A DNA stretch of 64,000 bases from the NCBI RefSeq assembly GCF_018449545.1, contig NZ_JAAVUR010000005.1, positions 124,001-188,000 on the forward strand. Reading direction: 5' to 3'. The DNA is from Granulicella sp. dw_53. GTDB taxonomy: Bacteria > Acidobacteriota > Terriglobia > Terriglobales > Acidobacteriaceae. Positions 1-7,255 of the stretch are shown one piece after another. How positions within the stretch are numbered: position 1 is the stretch's first letter; each line of letters starts with the position of its first letter. Under the pieces are notes generated by a model. That model was not told the DNA's origin, made no database searches, and saw only the letters and a list, made by a program, of their open reading frames with translations. Made by a program: the position numbers and the translations under genes.

Positions 1-2
1 GT

Positions 3-374
3 GTCACTGCGCTCTTCGGTCCCGTTTTCGTGCCGTTGCTCATGACGCAGACCTTCCGAGCCAAGTTCTTTCACTTCCTCGATGTCCTTATCAGCTTCGC
101 GATGATTCGCGCAGTCGCCGCCGCATTCATCTTTGTTTGGTCAGGCTTTTTGAATGCCTTCATTCAGCAGACCTTCAATGGCAATTATTCGATGGAGATG
201 TGGCTTGCCAATCTCATACCCTGCACGATGGTCTTTATCGCATTCGTCGTCAACATGCTCTTTATCCCGAGCATGACGCAAGCCATCTTCGGCGGGGCTG
301 CCGGTCTCACATCCGCCGCGACGAACACGGTCGTTGGCGGCGCAATGCTATTGGCTAAGAAAGGTAAATCGTGA
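3..374 (+). CDS. VirB6/TrbL-like T4SS inner-membrane protein, C-terminal part
   Basis: The reading frame is open from the first base of the window, so only the C-terminal ~123 residues are visible. It is strongly hydrophobic, with at least two membrane spans (around FLDVLISFAMIRAVAAAFIF and IPCTMVFIAFVVNMLFI) and a small-residue-rich tail ending AMLLAKKGKS. In type IV secretion systems, VirB6/TrbL polytopic proteins build the inner-membrane channel. Position directly upstream of VirB8-like and VirB11-like genes supports that role. No signature motif is visible, so the family call rests mostly on topology and context. Confidence 0.55.
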   Translation, partial: VTALFGPVFVPLLMTQTFRAKFFHFLDVLISFAMIRAVAAAFIFVWSGFLNAFIQQTFNGNYSMEMWLANLIPCTMVFIAFVVNMLFIPSMTQAIFGGAAGLTSAATNTVVGGAMLLAKKGKS

Positions 375-378
375 CGCT

Positions 379-573
379 ATGAACAATCTCTTCTTTTGGC
401 TCTTTCTCAGAAGCGAAGGCAGACGGATACGTTTGCCGCGATGGGCTTTCACCGTTCTCAAGGTGCTCTTCGTTGCGCTCCTGATCGCAGTATTTCTGTA
501 TACCCTCGATCTCTTCCTCACGCTTCCAGAAAAGGTTCAGTCACACCATGTCTACACACACTCTGCCCGTTGA
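379..573 (+). CDS. Small single-span membrane protein of the T4SS operon
   Basis: A 64-residue protein starting at ATG 379, five bases after the preceding stop. It has a basic N-terminal stretch (RSEGRRIRLPRW) followed by one membrane span at about residues 24-48. Its last 26 bases overlap the start of the VirB8-like gene, which suggests translational coupling. I do not recognise the family. Small one-span proteins are common in VirB/Trb operons, so a structural or assembly role in the conjugation machine is a reasonable inference only. Confidence 0.6.
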   Translation: MNNLFFWLFLRSEGRRIRLPRWAFTVLKVLFVALLIAVFLYTLDLFLTLPEKVQSHHVYTHSAR

Positions 574-1354
574 AGTCGCCTTGACGCCAAAGCAAGCCCT
601 TCTTGCCGACGAGATCGGCAACGAGGTCTATGCCTCTCACTATGCCGAACGGAAAGCATACCGCCTCATCATCAGCTATGGAACGGTGCTCCTGGTCTCT
701 TCAATGGTCCTGAATTTGTCTCTGGCTCGCCGTCCAGTGGCGAATCGCTATATCCGCATCGACGAAATAGGCCGTGCCCAGGCGATTCAGTATAGTGACC
801 TGAACTACAGTCCTCGCGAGGGTGAGGTGCGGACCTACCTGACGGATTGGGCGGACTTCCGTTACACGATCAGCCGCGACACCGTCGCCAAGAAGTATCC
901 ACTCAACTACTACTTCCTGTCGAGCAATCTGTCCTCGCAGCTGATGACGGAAGACAACGCCAATCACCTGGTTTCGCAGGTCATGGGTGGCCAAATCGAA
1001 CAGAGTGATGTCGAGGTCAAAAACGTCACCATTACGTCGATGTCACAGGAGACGGTGCAGGGCATCGCGATGGCTCGTGGAACGGCCCTTGTCGCCATCG
1101 ACAAGCTCTTTTCCCCTCGCAATTCGCACGAGCCTCGCACAGAGCATTGGGGGATAAGCGTCACCTACTACCTGAATCCTAAACAGGTCAGCGATCAGGC
1201 CCGCATCTTTCCACAATTCGAGACCATCAATCCGCTTGGGCTGACCATCACGGAGTTCCACGAAAACCGGCTCTCTGTCGATCGGATTGCTCCTGGGGTT
1301 CCCGAGGTTCAGCCGGCCCCGCCGGCAGCAAGCGCGACAGGAGCGTCGCGGTGA
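548..1354 (+). CDS. VirB8/TrbF-like conjugal transfer protein
   Basis: 268 residues: a cytoplasmic N-terminus, one membrane span at about residues 38-58, and a ~170-residue periplasmic domain that fits the VirB8/TrbF fold (NTF2-like), then a Pro/Ala-rich tail (QPAPPAASATG). VirB8-type proteins nucleate the T4SS core in the inner membrane and contact the channel and the ATPases. ATG 548 is the first start in frame and overlaps the upstream small protein. The stop overlaps the VirB11 start (GTGA), so the genes are transcriptionally and probably translationally coupled. The tail is longer than the minimal VirB8 domain. Confidence 0.8.
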   Translation: MSTHTLPVEVALTPKQALLADEIGNEVYASHYAERKAYRLIISYGTVLLVSSMVLNLSLARRPVANRYIRIDEIGRAQAIQYSDLNYSPREGEVRTYLTDWADFRYTISRDTVAKKYPLNYYFLSSNLSSQLMTEDNANHLVSQVMGGQIEQSDVEVKNVTITSMSQETVQGIAMARGTALVAIDKLFSPRNSHEPRTEHWGISVTYYLNPKQVSDQARIFPQFETINPLGLTITEFHENRLSVDRIAPGVPEVQPAPPAASATGASR

Positions 1355-2325
1355 GCTACCAACTGATATTGCCGTTCTTTCCCGAGGAGCTTCGCGAGCT
1401 TCTGCTAGACCCGTCCATCTCTGACCTGATGATTAATGGAACCATGGGAGTCTACGCAGACCGTGGAGGGGTTGTGCAGCATATACCGCTCACGACCCCG
1501 TACACGAATGACCGGCTGCAGGCAGCGATTGAGCGCGTCGCCCGCATCCTGGGACAGGATCTAACCAGCCAGAATCCCATCCTGAATACGCGCCTGCCGG
1601 ATGGCTCCCGTGTCGCCGTCGTGGGCGCTCCATCGTCGATCCACGGGCCGACGCTCACTATCCGCAAATTCAATCGCTGGTTTAGCTCCGATGATCTGAT
1701 TGCGTCCGGGAGCTTGCCGGTGCAGGTTCGGGATATCGTCGTGGGGCTCGTCAATGCAAAAAAGAACGGGATTATCAGTGGCGGAACAGGTAGCGGGAAG
1801 ACGACCCTGATGAAGTCGCTTTTGGACCATGTCCCCCAGCATGAGCGCCTTGTTGTCATAGAACAACCTGCAGAGCTGAAGATCTCGCATCCCAACGCTG
1901 TTCGCTGGGAGGCCGTCGAAGCGATTCCCGGTCAGGTTGCCATTACTCCCAGCCAGCTTTTGGCCGCTGCTCTTCGGCACCGTCCCGACCGCATCATCAT
2001 GGGCGAGATCCGGGATGAATGCGGCTATGACCTCCTGCAAGCCATGAATACGGGCCATGGCGGAACGCTGTCGACTATCCACGCAAAGTCAGCGTGGGAC
2101 GCTCTCAACCGGCTGTCGGATCTGGCATTGAGTGCCAGGCCAAATCTGAACCATGCGTTCGTGCGGTCGGAGACGGCGGAGGCCATCGATTTCGTTCTGT
2201 ACTGCGAGCGCGATCACGCCGGCAAGCGCCGGGTGAGGGAACTGATTTCAGTGACCGGTTATGACCACGCAGATCAATCCTTCCAGACCGAGGAGATTTA
2301 CCGTGCGTCTGCTTCTGTTGCGTGA
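1351..2325 (+). CDS. VirB11/TrbB-type secretion ATPase
   Basis: 324 residues of the VirB11/CpaF hexameric ATPase family, which powers pilus assembly and substrate transfer from the cytoplasmic face of the inner membrane. Visible motifs are Walker A GGTGSGKTT at about residues 144-152, an Asp-box-like VIEQPAEL stretch, Walker B-like DRIIMGEIRD, and the His box MNTGHGGTLSTIHAKSAWDA. The N-terminal domain has the usual SDLMINGTMGVYADRGG. Length is normal for the family. The GTG start overlaps the VirB8 stop by four bases. With VirB8 and VirB6/TrbL-like neighbours it belongs to the mating-pair-formation operon. Confidence 0.92.
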   Translation: MSYQLILPFFPEELRELLLDPSISDLMINGTMGVYADRGGVVQHIPLTTPYTNDRLQAAIERVARILGQDLTSQNPILNTRLPDGSRVAVVGAPSSIHGPTLTIRKFNRWFSSDDLIASGSLPVQVRDIVVGLVNAKKNGIISGGTGSGKTTLMKSLLDHVPQHERLVVIEQPAELKISHPNAVRWEAVEAIPGQVAITPSQLLAAALRHRPDRIIMGEIRDECGYDLLQAMNTGHGGTLSTIHAKSAWDALNRLSDLALSARPNLNHAFVRSETAEAIDFVLYCERDHAGKRRVRELISVTGYDHADQSFQTEEIYRASASVA

Positions 2326-2756
2326 CCCGGATACGGACTACTGCCATGGAACTTCTTGCTCTCAATGCGGCGCATCATCACCTCACCGAGGAGTGGTCTC
2401 TTGGGCTAGTCAACCGCGACGCGAAGACAGTCAGCTTTCGGTGCAATAGCCGATTCCTTTCGGGACTCTGCGGCGGTTCAGAGGAACTTGCCTTGCCGGG
2501 TGATGGCGTCGAGCGAGAGCAGCGAGAGGATGGATGTTCAGACGTGCGTCTCCCCGATGCAAATCCCGCCTCATGCTCGGTCACTGCTCCGGGGAATACC
2601 CCCACTGCGCCCTGCGGCGCGTCGTCGTTCTGCTTTCCCGGTACCCCCCGAAACAAGTTTGAGAACAGCGGCATAGAACGCCGCACAAACTTCTTCCGGA
2701 CTGCGCCCAAGAAAGCACTCCTTGGCCTTGGGAGCGTGGGCCCCTTCGCTTATTAG
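2322..2756 (+). CDS. Doubtful ORF between VirB11 and ssb
   Basis: A 144-codon frame opening at a GTG that overlaps the VirB11 stop by four bases, with an internal ATG at 2346. The translation is rich in Cys, Pro and Ser with no recognisable domain, and two other frames are also open over parts of it. It could be a genuine small ICE protein, given the GTGA coupling, or a decayed remnant. I list it because otherwise about 470 bases between VirB11 and ssb would be empty. Confidence 0.25.
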   Translation: MTRIRTTAMELLALNAAHHHLTEEWSLGLVNRDAKTVSFRCNSRFLSGLCGGSEELALPGDGVEREQREDGCSDVRLPDANPASCSVTAPGNTPTAPCGASSFCFPGTPRNKFENSGIERRTNFFRTAPKKALLGLGSVGPFAY

Positions 2757-2797
2757 TGACCCGAGCAAGTTCGGGAATTCAAACACGGAGACTCACC

Positions 2798-3175
2798 ATG
2801 TATCTGAACAAAGTAATCCTCGCAGGCTTCCTCGGCAAAGACGCCACCATCCACAACGGCAAGAACGGCAACTTCACCATCCTGGAACTCGCCACCAACG
2901 AGTCCTACAAGGACAAGGAATCGGACAAGTACGTCACTCGCACCGAGTGGCACAGTTTGATCGTCTTCGGCGGTCGCGGGGAGTTTGCGGCCAAGCTCAA
3001 GAAGGGCGACCACATCCTGGCCGAAGGATCGTTGCACCACAACGAGTATGAGAGCAAGAAGACCAACACCAAACAGCAGTCCGACAGCATCCGGGTGACG
3101 AACATCCAGAAGCTCGACCGGTCGCAGAAGGCGTCCCCGGATGGGGATGATTTCGATGAGGGACAGGCCGCATAG
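2798..3175 (+). CDS. ssb: Single-stranded DNA-binding protein
   Basis: 125 residues with the bacterial SSB OB-fold: it opens MYLNKVILAGFLGKDATI and contains TEWHSLIVFGG, the pattern corresponding to the WH.V..FG signature of chromosomal SSBs. An acidic tail follows (DGDDFDEGQAA), but without the classic DDDIPF tip used to recruit replication partners. ATG 2798 follows an ACGGAG ribosome site. Plasmid and ICE SSBs coat the transferred strand in the recipient. The position between T4SS and primase genes fits that job. A GC-rich hairpin lies just after the stop. Confidence 0.9.
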   Translation: MYLNKVILAGFLGKDATIHNGKNGNFTILELATNESYKDKESDKYVTRTEWHSLIVFGGRGEFAAKLKKGDHILAEGSLHHNEYESKKTNTKQQSDSIRVTNIQKLDRSQKASPDGDDFDEGQAA

Positions 3176-3199
3176 GCCGCTCCCTTCATTCAGCCAAAG

Positions 3200-3217
3200 G
3201 CCCGGCGCAAGCCGGGC
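3200..3217 (+). terminator. Hairpin downstream of ssb
   Basis: A perfect 7-bp stem (GCCCGGC/GCCGGGC) closes a GCAA tetraloop about 25 bases after the ssb stop. Only a short pyrimidine stretch (TTC) follows instead of a long U-tract, so this may be a weak or Rho-assisted terminator or an mRNA-stabilising hairpin. Confidence 0.5.
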
Positions 3218-3264
3218 TTCCGGCTCGCTAATCCGTACAGAACTCCGCTAATTTCGAGGTGCTC

Positions 3265-4215
3265 ATGATGAGCGAAATCGCAAAAGGCTTTCTCACCCGT
3301 TGCTTCGCGCCGGATGAGACGATTGCTTTCCTTCTTCGCAGGGAGAGAGCCGACCGACCCGCCCAGCGGATCGTTCGGCTCGAACAAGCACTCGCGCCCG
3401 CTTATCTTCGTTGGCTGGTCCACGAGAATCTTTCCGGCGCAAACATCTACATTGCTGCCAATCCGCTGCGCTTTGGCAGCCGACGGCGCACCAAAGACAG
3501 CATTGCATCCGTTCGCCATCTATATATAGATATCGACTCGGACGGAGATGCCCGTGTCGCTGCGCTCCAGGCATCGGATGCGGTGCCGTCTCCGACCGCG
3601 ATTCTCGCCACATCACCCGGCAAATACCAGGCGCTATGGCGGGTCGATGGCTTTGATTGCGAGCGGCAGGAAGCCGCGCTCAAACAACTCGCCATCGTCT
3701 TCGGCGGTGATCCTGCCTGCACCGACTGCAGCCGAGTTCTCCGCGTCCCCGGATTCCTCAACCATAAGTATTCGCCGGCCCATGCGGTTACGGTCGAATA
3801 CCCCTGCGATTCGATTTGGAATCCGGATGACTTTCGTCTCGACAATCTTGGCGTTGATGCAGCGTTCCCGCCGCGCGGAATCGGACGGCAGATTCGCTCA
3901 GGAAAGCAGAGTCATTCCGAGGCCGATTGGAGCTGGGTTATTGCCGAGCTTGAGCACGGTAAGGACGCCGGGAAGCTGACACGCATCCTGGCGGAGCGAC
4001 GCTCAGACAAACCCAATCCTCTTTACTACGCCCAACGCACAGTTGATATGGCTTCGGCTCGTCTCTGGCTGCTCGAAGGCGCACCCGTTGACGACGTAAT
4101 CACCATGCTCGAAGTCCGCCGTCACTTCGAGTTGCCCACCGCACTTTGCTCCGCTCGCGCACGAGAAATCGCAACTACAGCGTTTCGGATGATCGCCCGT
4201 AAGAAGACCGCTTGA
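3265..4215 (+). CDS. RepB-like primase domain protein
   Basis: About 316 residues related to the RepB/RepB' primase family of mobilisable plasmids (RepB_primase domain), which lays primers on single-stranded DNA. Visible features are the acidic strand HLYIDIDSDGD (metal-binding Asp cluster), an ATSPGKYQALWRV stretch, and the Cys/Arg motif DPACTDCSRVLRVPGFLNHK, typical of these primases. The C-terminus is helical. ATG 3265 or 3268 is preferred over the longer GTG 3259 because a GAGG ribosome site sits five bases upstream of 3265. In an ICE it would prime synthesis of the complementary strand after transfer or during rolling replication. Confidence 0.8.
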   Translation: MMSEIAKGFLTRCFAPDETIAFLLRRERADRPAQRIVRLEQALAPAYLRWLVHENLSGANIYIAANPLRFGSRRRTKDSIASVRHLYIDIDSDGDARVAALQASDAVPSPTAILATSPGKYQALWRVDGFDCERQEAALKQLAIVFGGDPACTDCSRVLRVPGFLNHKYSPAHAVTVEYPCDSIWNPDDFRLDNLGVDAAFPPRGIGRQIRSGKQSHSEADWSWVIAELEHGKDAGKLTRILAERRSDKPNPLYYAQRTVDMASARLWLLEGAPVDDVITMLEVRRHFELPTALCSARAREIATTAFRMIARKKTA

Positions 4216-4240
4216 ACTCATCACTCAAAGGAGAATCACC

Positions 4241-4567
4241 ATGCCGTTACTCGAAGTTATCCAGACCAAACAAATAAGCGCCTCTATCCGGTTGTCCGAT
4301 ACCACTGCGACCCAGGTCGATCAGTATGCCGCTTTCATTCGTGCCTGTGCGGATGATGTCGTCGAGCAGGCTCTCACCTATGTCTTCGCCAAGGATCGCG
4401 ATTTTCAGGAGTTCCTGAGATCGCCGCAGGCGAAGCAGGTGGCTGCCACCCTTCGCATCCGCAAGGTGCCAGCAGTAGAAGCAGCGGCGCCGTCTGCAAA
4501 GGAGCCTGCAAACGGCTCGGTCAACGGCATACGGCCCTCAGCAGTAGCGGCGGGATTGAAGGCATGA
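4241..4567 (+). CDS. Conserved-looking small ICE protein, unknown function
   Basis: 108 residues from ATG 4241 behind a strong AAAGGAG site. The N-terminal ~75 residues are compact and helical (ATQVDQYAAFIRACADDVVEQALTYVF is the most regular stretch), followed by a low-complexity Ala/Pro tail. It resembles small accessory proteins found near relaxase operons, possibly a DNA-binding or relaxosome component, but no motif proves it. It sits between the primase and the palindromic oriT-like region. Confidence 0.65.
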   Translation: MPLLEVIQTKQISASIRLSDTTATQVDQYAAFIRACADDVVEQALTYVFAKDRDFQEFLRSPQAKQVAATLRIRKVPAVEAAAPSAKEPANGSVNGIRPSAVAAGLKA

Positions 4568-4663
4568 TCCTCCGTCGGAATCCGTGGCAGGACCACCACG
4601 GTGCTGCGCACCGGAAGAATGTTGACACTTGATCCCTTCCAGGGTGGTGTTTTGAATGACTCA

Positions 4664-4750
4664 GGTTCCCACCTGCGAACACTCGTTACAAGTGGCAGTT
4701 ACAGGTGGTCGGTTCCCAGCTAGGAACTCGTGGTTCCTAGCTGGGAACCG
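4664..4750. repeat. oriT-like palindromic repeat cluster
   Basis: Two 18-base arms at 4710-4727 and 4733-4750 form a perfect inverted repeat with loop TCGTG. Each arm is itself a near-palindrome (GTTCC, six bases, GGAAC). A third, diverged copy lies at 4664-4680. Between them is a tandem pair, GTTACAAGTGG and GTTACAGGTGG, at 4685-4708. Nested inverted and direct repeats immediately before a MobC-like, coupling-protein and relaxase operon are what oriT/relaxosome binding sites look like. The same repeats may act as an operator for the operon. Confidence 0.6.
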
Positions 4751-4764
4751 GGAGATTTTCGAAT

Positions 4765-5157
4765 ATGGAGCATCCGATGCAAACCCAACCAAGCATCATC
4801 ACGCAACGTATGGGACGGGGGAAGATTCGCGACCGCCGTTCACGTAGCCTCGGCACCAAGCTCACGATTCAAGAAGAGCAGGAGCTTGCCCGCGCAGCCG
4901 AGGCAGACGGAAAGTCTGCCAGCGAGTGGGCTCGTGAAGTCCTATTGCGCGAGGCAAGGCGCTCCGATGACGCCTTATTCACGGAGCTGGTCGCCACGCG
5001 GATGCTGCTTGTAAACCTCATCAAGCCGCTCATCCTGGGCGAAAAGGTATCGCCAACGTGGATCACTGAAGCGATGACGATGGTTCGCAAAGAGAAGCAC
5101 AAGGCCGCTCAAGACGTGATGCAGCAGTACACGCAGGATGCTGGAAAGGAGCGATAA
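4765..5157 (+). CDS. MobC/RHH-like relaxosome accessory protein
   Basis: 130 residues. The N-terminal half is basic (MGRGKIRDRRSRSLGTKLT), followed by an RHH-like stretch (LTIQEEQELARAAEADGKS then ASEWAREVLLREA) resembling plasmid mobilisation protein C. The C-terminal half is helical. Such proteins bind near oriT, help the relaxase open the nick site and often autoregulate. It begins 15 bases after the palindrome at 4710-4750 and ends two bases before the coupling-protein ATG, so it heads the DNA-processing operon. An internal ATG at 4777 is an alternative start. Confidence 0.7.
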   Translation: MEHPMQTQPSIITQRMGRGKIRDRRSRSLGTKLTIQEEQELARAAEADGKSASEWAREVLLREARRSDDALFTELVATRMLLVNLIKPLILGEKVSPTWITEAMTMVRKEKHKAAQDVMQQYTQDAGKER

Positions 5158-5159
5158 CG

Positions 5160-7253
5160 ATGGCAACGCAATGGGGTAGGAAAGAGACGATCATCTGGCC
5201 GCCGCACGCTCCGGTTATGAGCTACACGGCCATCGCAACGGCCCTGCTTTGCACGGTGCTGTTTGTCTGGCAGCGGCTTCATTTCTCGCTGCCGCCGTTG
5301 CAGCAGTCTTACATCACCGAGTACATCCGCGCTGAAGTCGGGGCCGCTGTCCATACGCATGGCACTTACCGACTCTTGTATCTAGGAGGCGGAAAAGCCA
5401 AGCCTCGTCTCGCTCTACCGGTAGACTTCGCCGCAGGGCGGATGTCGCTTCCGAACGGAAGCGTCGTTCCGTTCACACTGTCGGAGTTGGCACAGGCCCA
5501 GGGCTACCGCTTTCCGTTTCGCGGGCCTAGCCAAAAGCTCGCGGATGCCGCGATGAATCACTGGCTACGCTACGCGATCTTCGATGGCAAGGGGCTGTTC
5601 GCCGTCTTCACTATCAGCTTCGTCGAAGGTGGCGTCTGCCTGCTGGCGATGCTCTGGTTCGCGATCCCGAAAGACATTCAGCGGTTCCGGCAAATGAAGT
5701 ATGGGCGAGTCCTGCGCGGCCCGCTCATGCTCTCGCCGAACGAGTTCAACAAGGTCCAGAAGGGTGATGGCATCGGATTCAAGACGACGGAATCTGAGAA
5801 GATGATGCGGATTCCGCTGCGGAAAGAGGCCCAGCATCTTCAGCTCATGGGCGATACCGGGGTCGGGAAAACGCAATTGATAATGCAGTGCCTTCGACAG
5901 ATCCGCCAGCGTGGAGACTCAGCTATTGTCTACGACCCGGCCTGCGAATATATCCAGAGATTTTACGATGCCGGACGCGGAGACATCGTACTAAACCCGC
6001 TGGACACCCGCTGCCCCTATTGGGGACCGGCGCAGGAGATGGAGTCGAACGCCGAGGCGGATGCCATCGCGGCCTCGCTCTACCAGCCCGCAACCGCCGA
6101 CAAAGACGAGTTTTTTCACCAGACGCCCGCACAGATCTTCGCGCACCTGCTGAAGCTGGGGCCGACGCCGCATCAGCTTGCCGAATGGATGGCGAGCGAT
6201 ACGGAGTTGATGAAGCGAGTGGAAGGAACCGAGATGGCCTTCTATATAGACAGGAAGGCAGGACCGCAGCGCGCGGGCGTGCTCTCGTCCCTGGGCCTGG
6301 TCGCAAAATGCTTCCGCCTCTTGCCGCAAAAGGATGAGAAGCGGCCCGTCTGGAATGCCCGGACATGGGCCAAACAACGGAAAGGTTGGATCTTCATTAC
6401 GTCGCGTCCGCCCGAACGGGAAACGCTCCGTCCGCTGCATTCGCTGTGGATTGATTTGCTCGTCATGCGGTTGCTCACCGCGCCGCAGCCGGGGCAGAAA
6501 CCCGTCTGGTTTGTGATCGACGAGTTGGCGAGTTTGCAGAAGTTGCCGCAGCTCCACACGGCCATCACCGAAAACAGAAAGTCGAAAAATCCATTGGTGT
6601 TGGGCTTCCAAGGCAAGGCCCAGCTTGAAGTCATCTATGGGCATCTGGCTGAGGTCATGCTCTCCCAGCCCGCCACCAAAATCTTCATGAAGACTGCGGA
6701 ACCCAAGGCCGCCGAATGGATATCGGAGGCCATCGGAAAGGTCGAGATCGAGCGCCTGAAAGAGACGAAGTTCGATGGCTCCAGGTCAGGCAAGAACTTC
6801 ACAGTAGAGCGCCAGATAGAACCACTTGTGATGGGTTCGGAGATTACCGGGCTCGATGATCGCCACGCATATTTGAAGTTGGGCAACAATGTGGCCAGGT
6901 TCGCTTTCGACTATACGGACCTGCCAACGCCAACACCGGGATTCCTGCCCCGTAAGTCTCCCGACGGCGAGATGAGCTTCGATCCCGATACCCTCAAGCC
7001 CCGCGCTCCGAAAGCCGCTGACGAGGAAGGATCATCAGAACCACTGGCCGCAGATGCTTCGGAAACCGTAGCGAACGATGCGCCGCTGGCCCTCGAAAAG
7101 AATCCCATTCCGTGGCCGAAGCAAGATGGGAATGAATCTACACGCGCCGGCGAAGTGAACCGGCCCGCGCCTGTCGCTACTCCCATCGCGACTGCTGATG
7201 CTGATACCGAACAGGAAGAGGTACTTGGTCCTGAATACATCCGGGAGATGTAG
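5160..7253 (+). CDS. Type IV coupling protein (TrwB/TraD/VirD4 type)
   Basis: 697 residues. Two N-terminal membrane segments (about residues 18-37 and 145-172) anchor a cytoplasmic motor domain. Walker A GDTGVGKT is at about 231-238, followed by a strand typical of TrwB_AAD_bind (SAIVYDPACEYIQRFYD). Walker B-like VWFVIDELASLQKLP and the QGKAQLEVIYG motif also match. The C-terminal ~120 residues are acidic and low-complexity. Coupling proteins bring the relaxase-DNA complex to the T4SS and pump DNA. ATG 5160 has GGAAAGGAG upstream. The gene is followed three bases later by the relaxase, the usual T4CP-MobF pairing. Confidence 0.93.
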   Translation: MATQWGRKETIIWPPHAPVMSYTAIATALLCTVLFVWQRLHFSLPPLQQSYITEYIRAEVGAAVHTHGTYRLLYLGGGKAKPRLALPVDFAAGRMSLPNGSVVPFTLSELAQAQGYRFPFRGPSQKLADAAMNHWLRYAIFDGKGLFAVFTISFVEGGVCLLAMLWFAIPKDIQRFRQMKYGRVLRGPLMLSPNEFNKVQKGDGIGFKTTESEKMMRIPLRKEAQHLQLMGDTGVGKTQLIMQCLRQIRQRGDSAIVYDPACEYIQRFYDAGRGDIVLNPLDTRCPYWGPAQEMESNAEADAIAASLYQPATADKDEFFHQTPAQIFAHLLKLGPTPHQLAEWMASDTELMKRVEGTEMAFYIDRKAGPQRAGVLSSLGLVAKCFRLLPQKDEKRPVWNARTWAKQRKGWIFITSRPPERETLRPLHSLWIDLLVMRLLTAPQPGQKPVWFVIDELASLQKLPQLHTAITENRKSKNPLVLGFQGKAQLEVIYGHLAEVMLSQPATKIFMKTAEPKAAEWISEAIGKVEIERLKETKFDGSRSGKNFTVERQIEPLVMGSEITGLDDRHAYLKLGNNVARFAFDYTDLPTPTPGFLPRKSPDGEMSFDPDTLKPRAPKAADEEGSSEPLAADASETVANDAPLALEKNPIPWPKQDGNESTRAGEVNRPAPVATPIATADADTEQEEVLGPEYIREM

Positions 7254-7255
7254 CC

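Noticed and set aside
5923-6644. Long minus-strand frames inside the coupling-protein gene
   Set aside because: Up to 217 codons, Arg/Pro-rich, opposite a gene with clear motifs. They are mirror frames of high-GC DNA.
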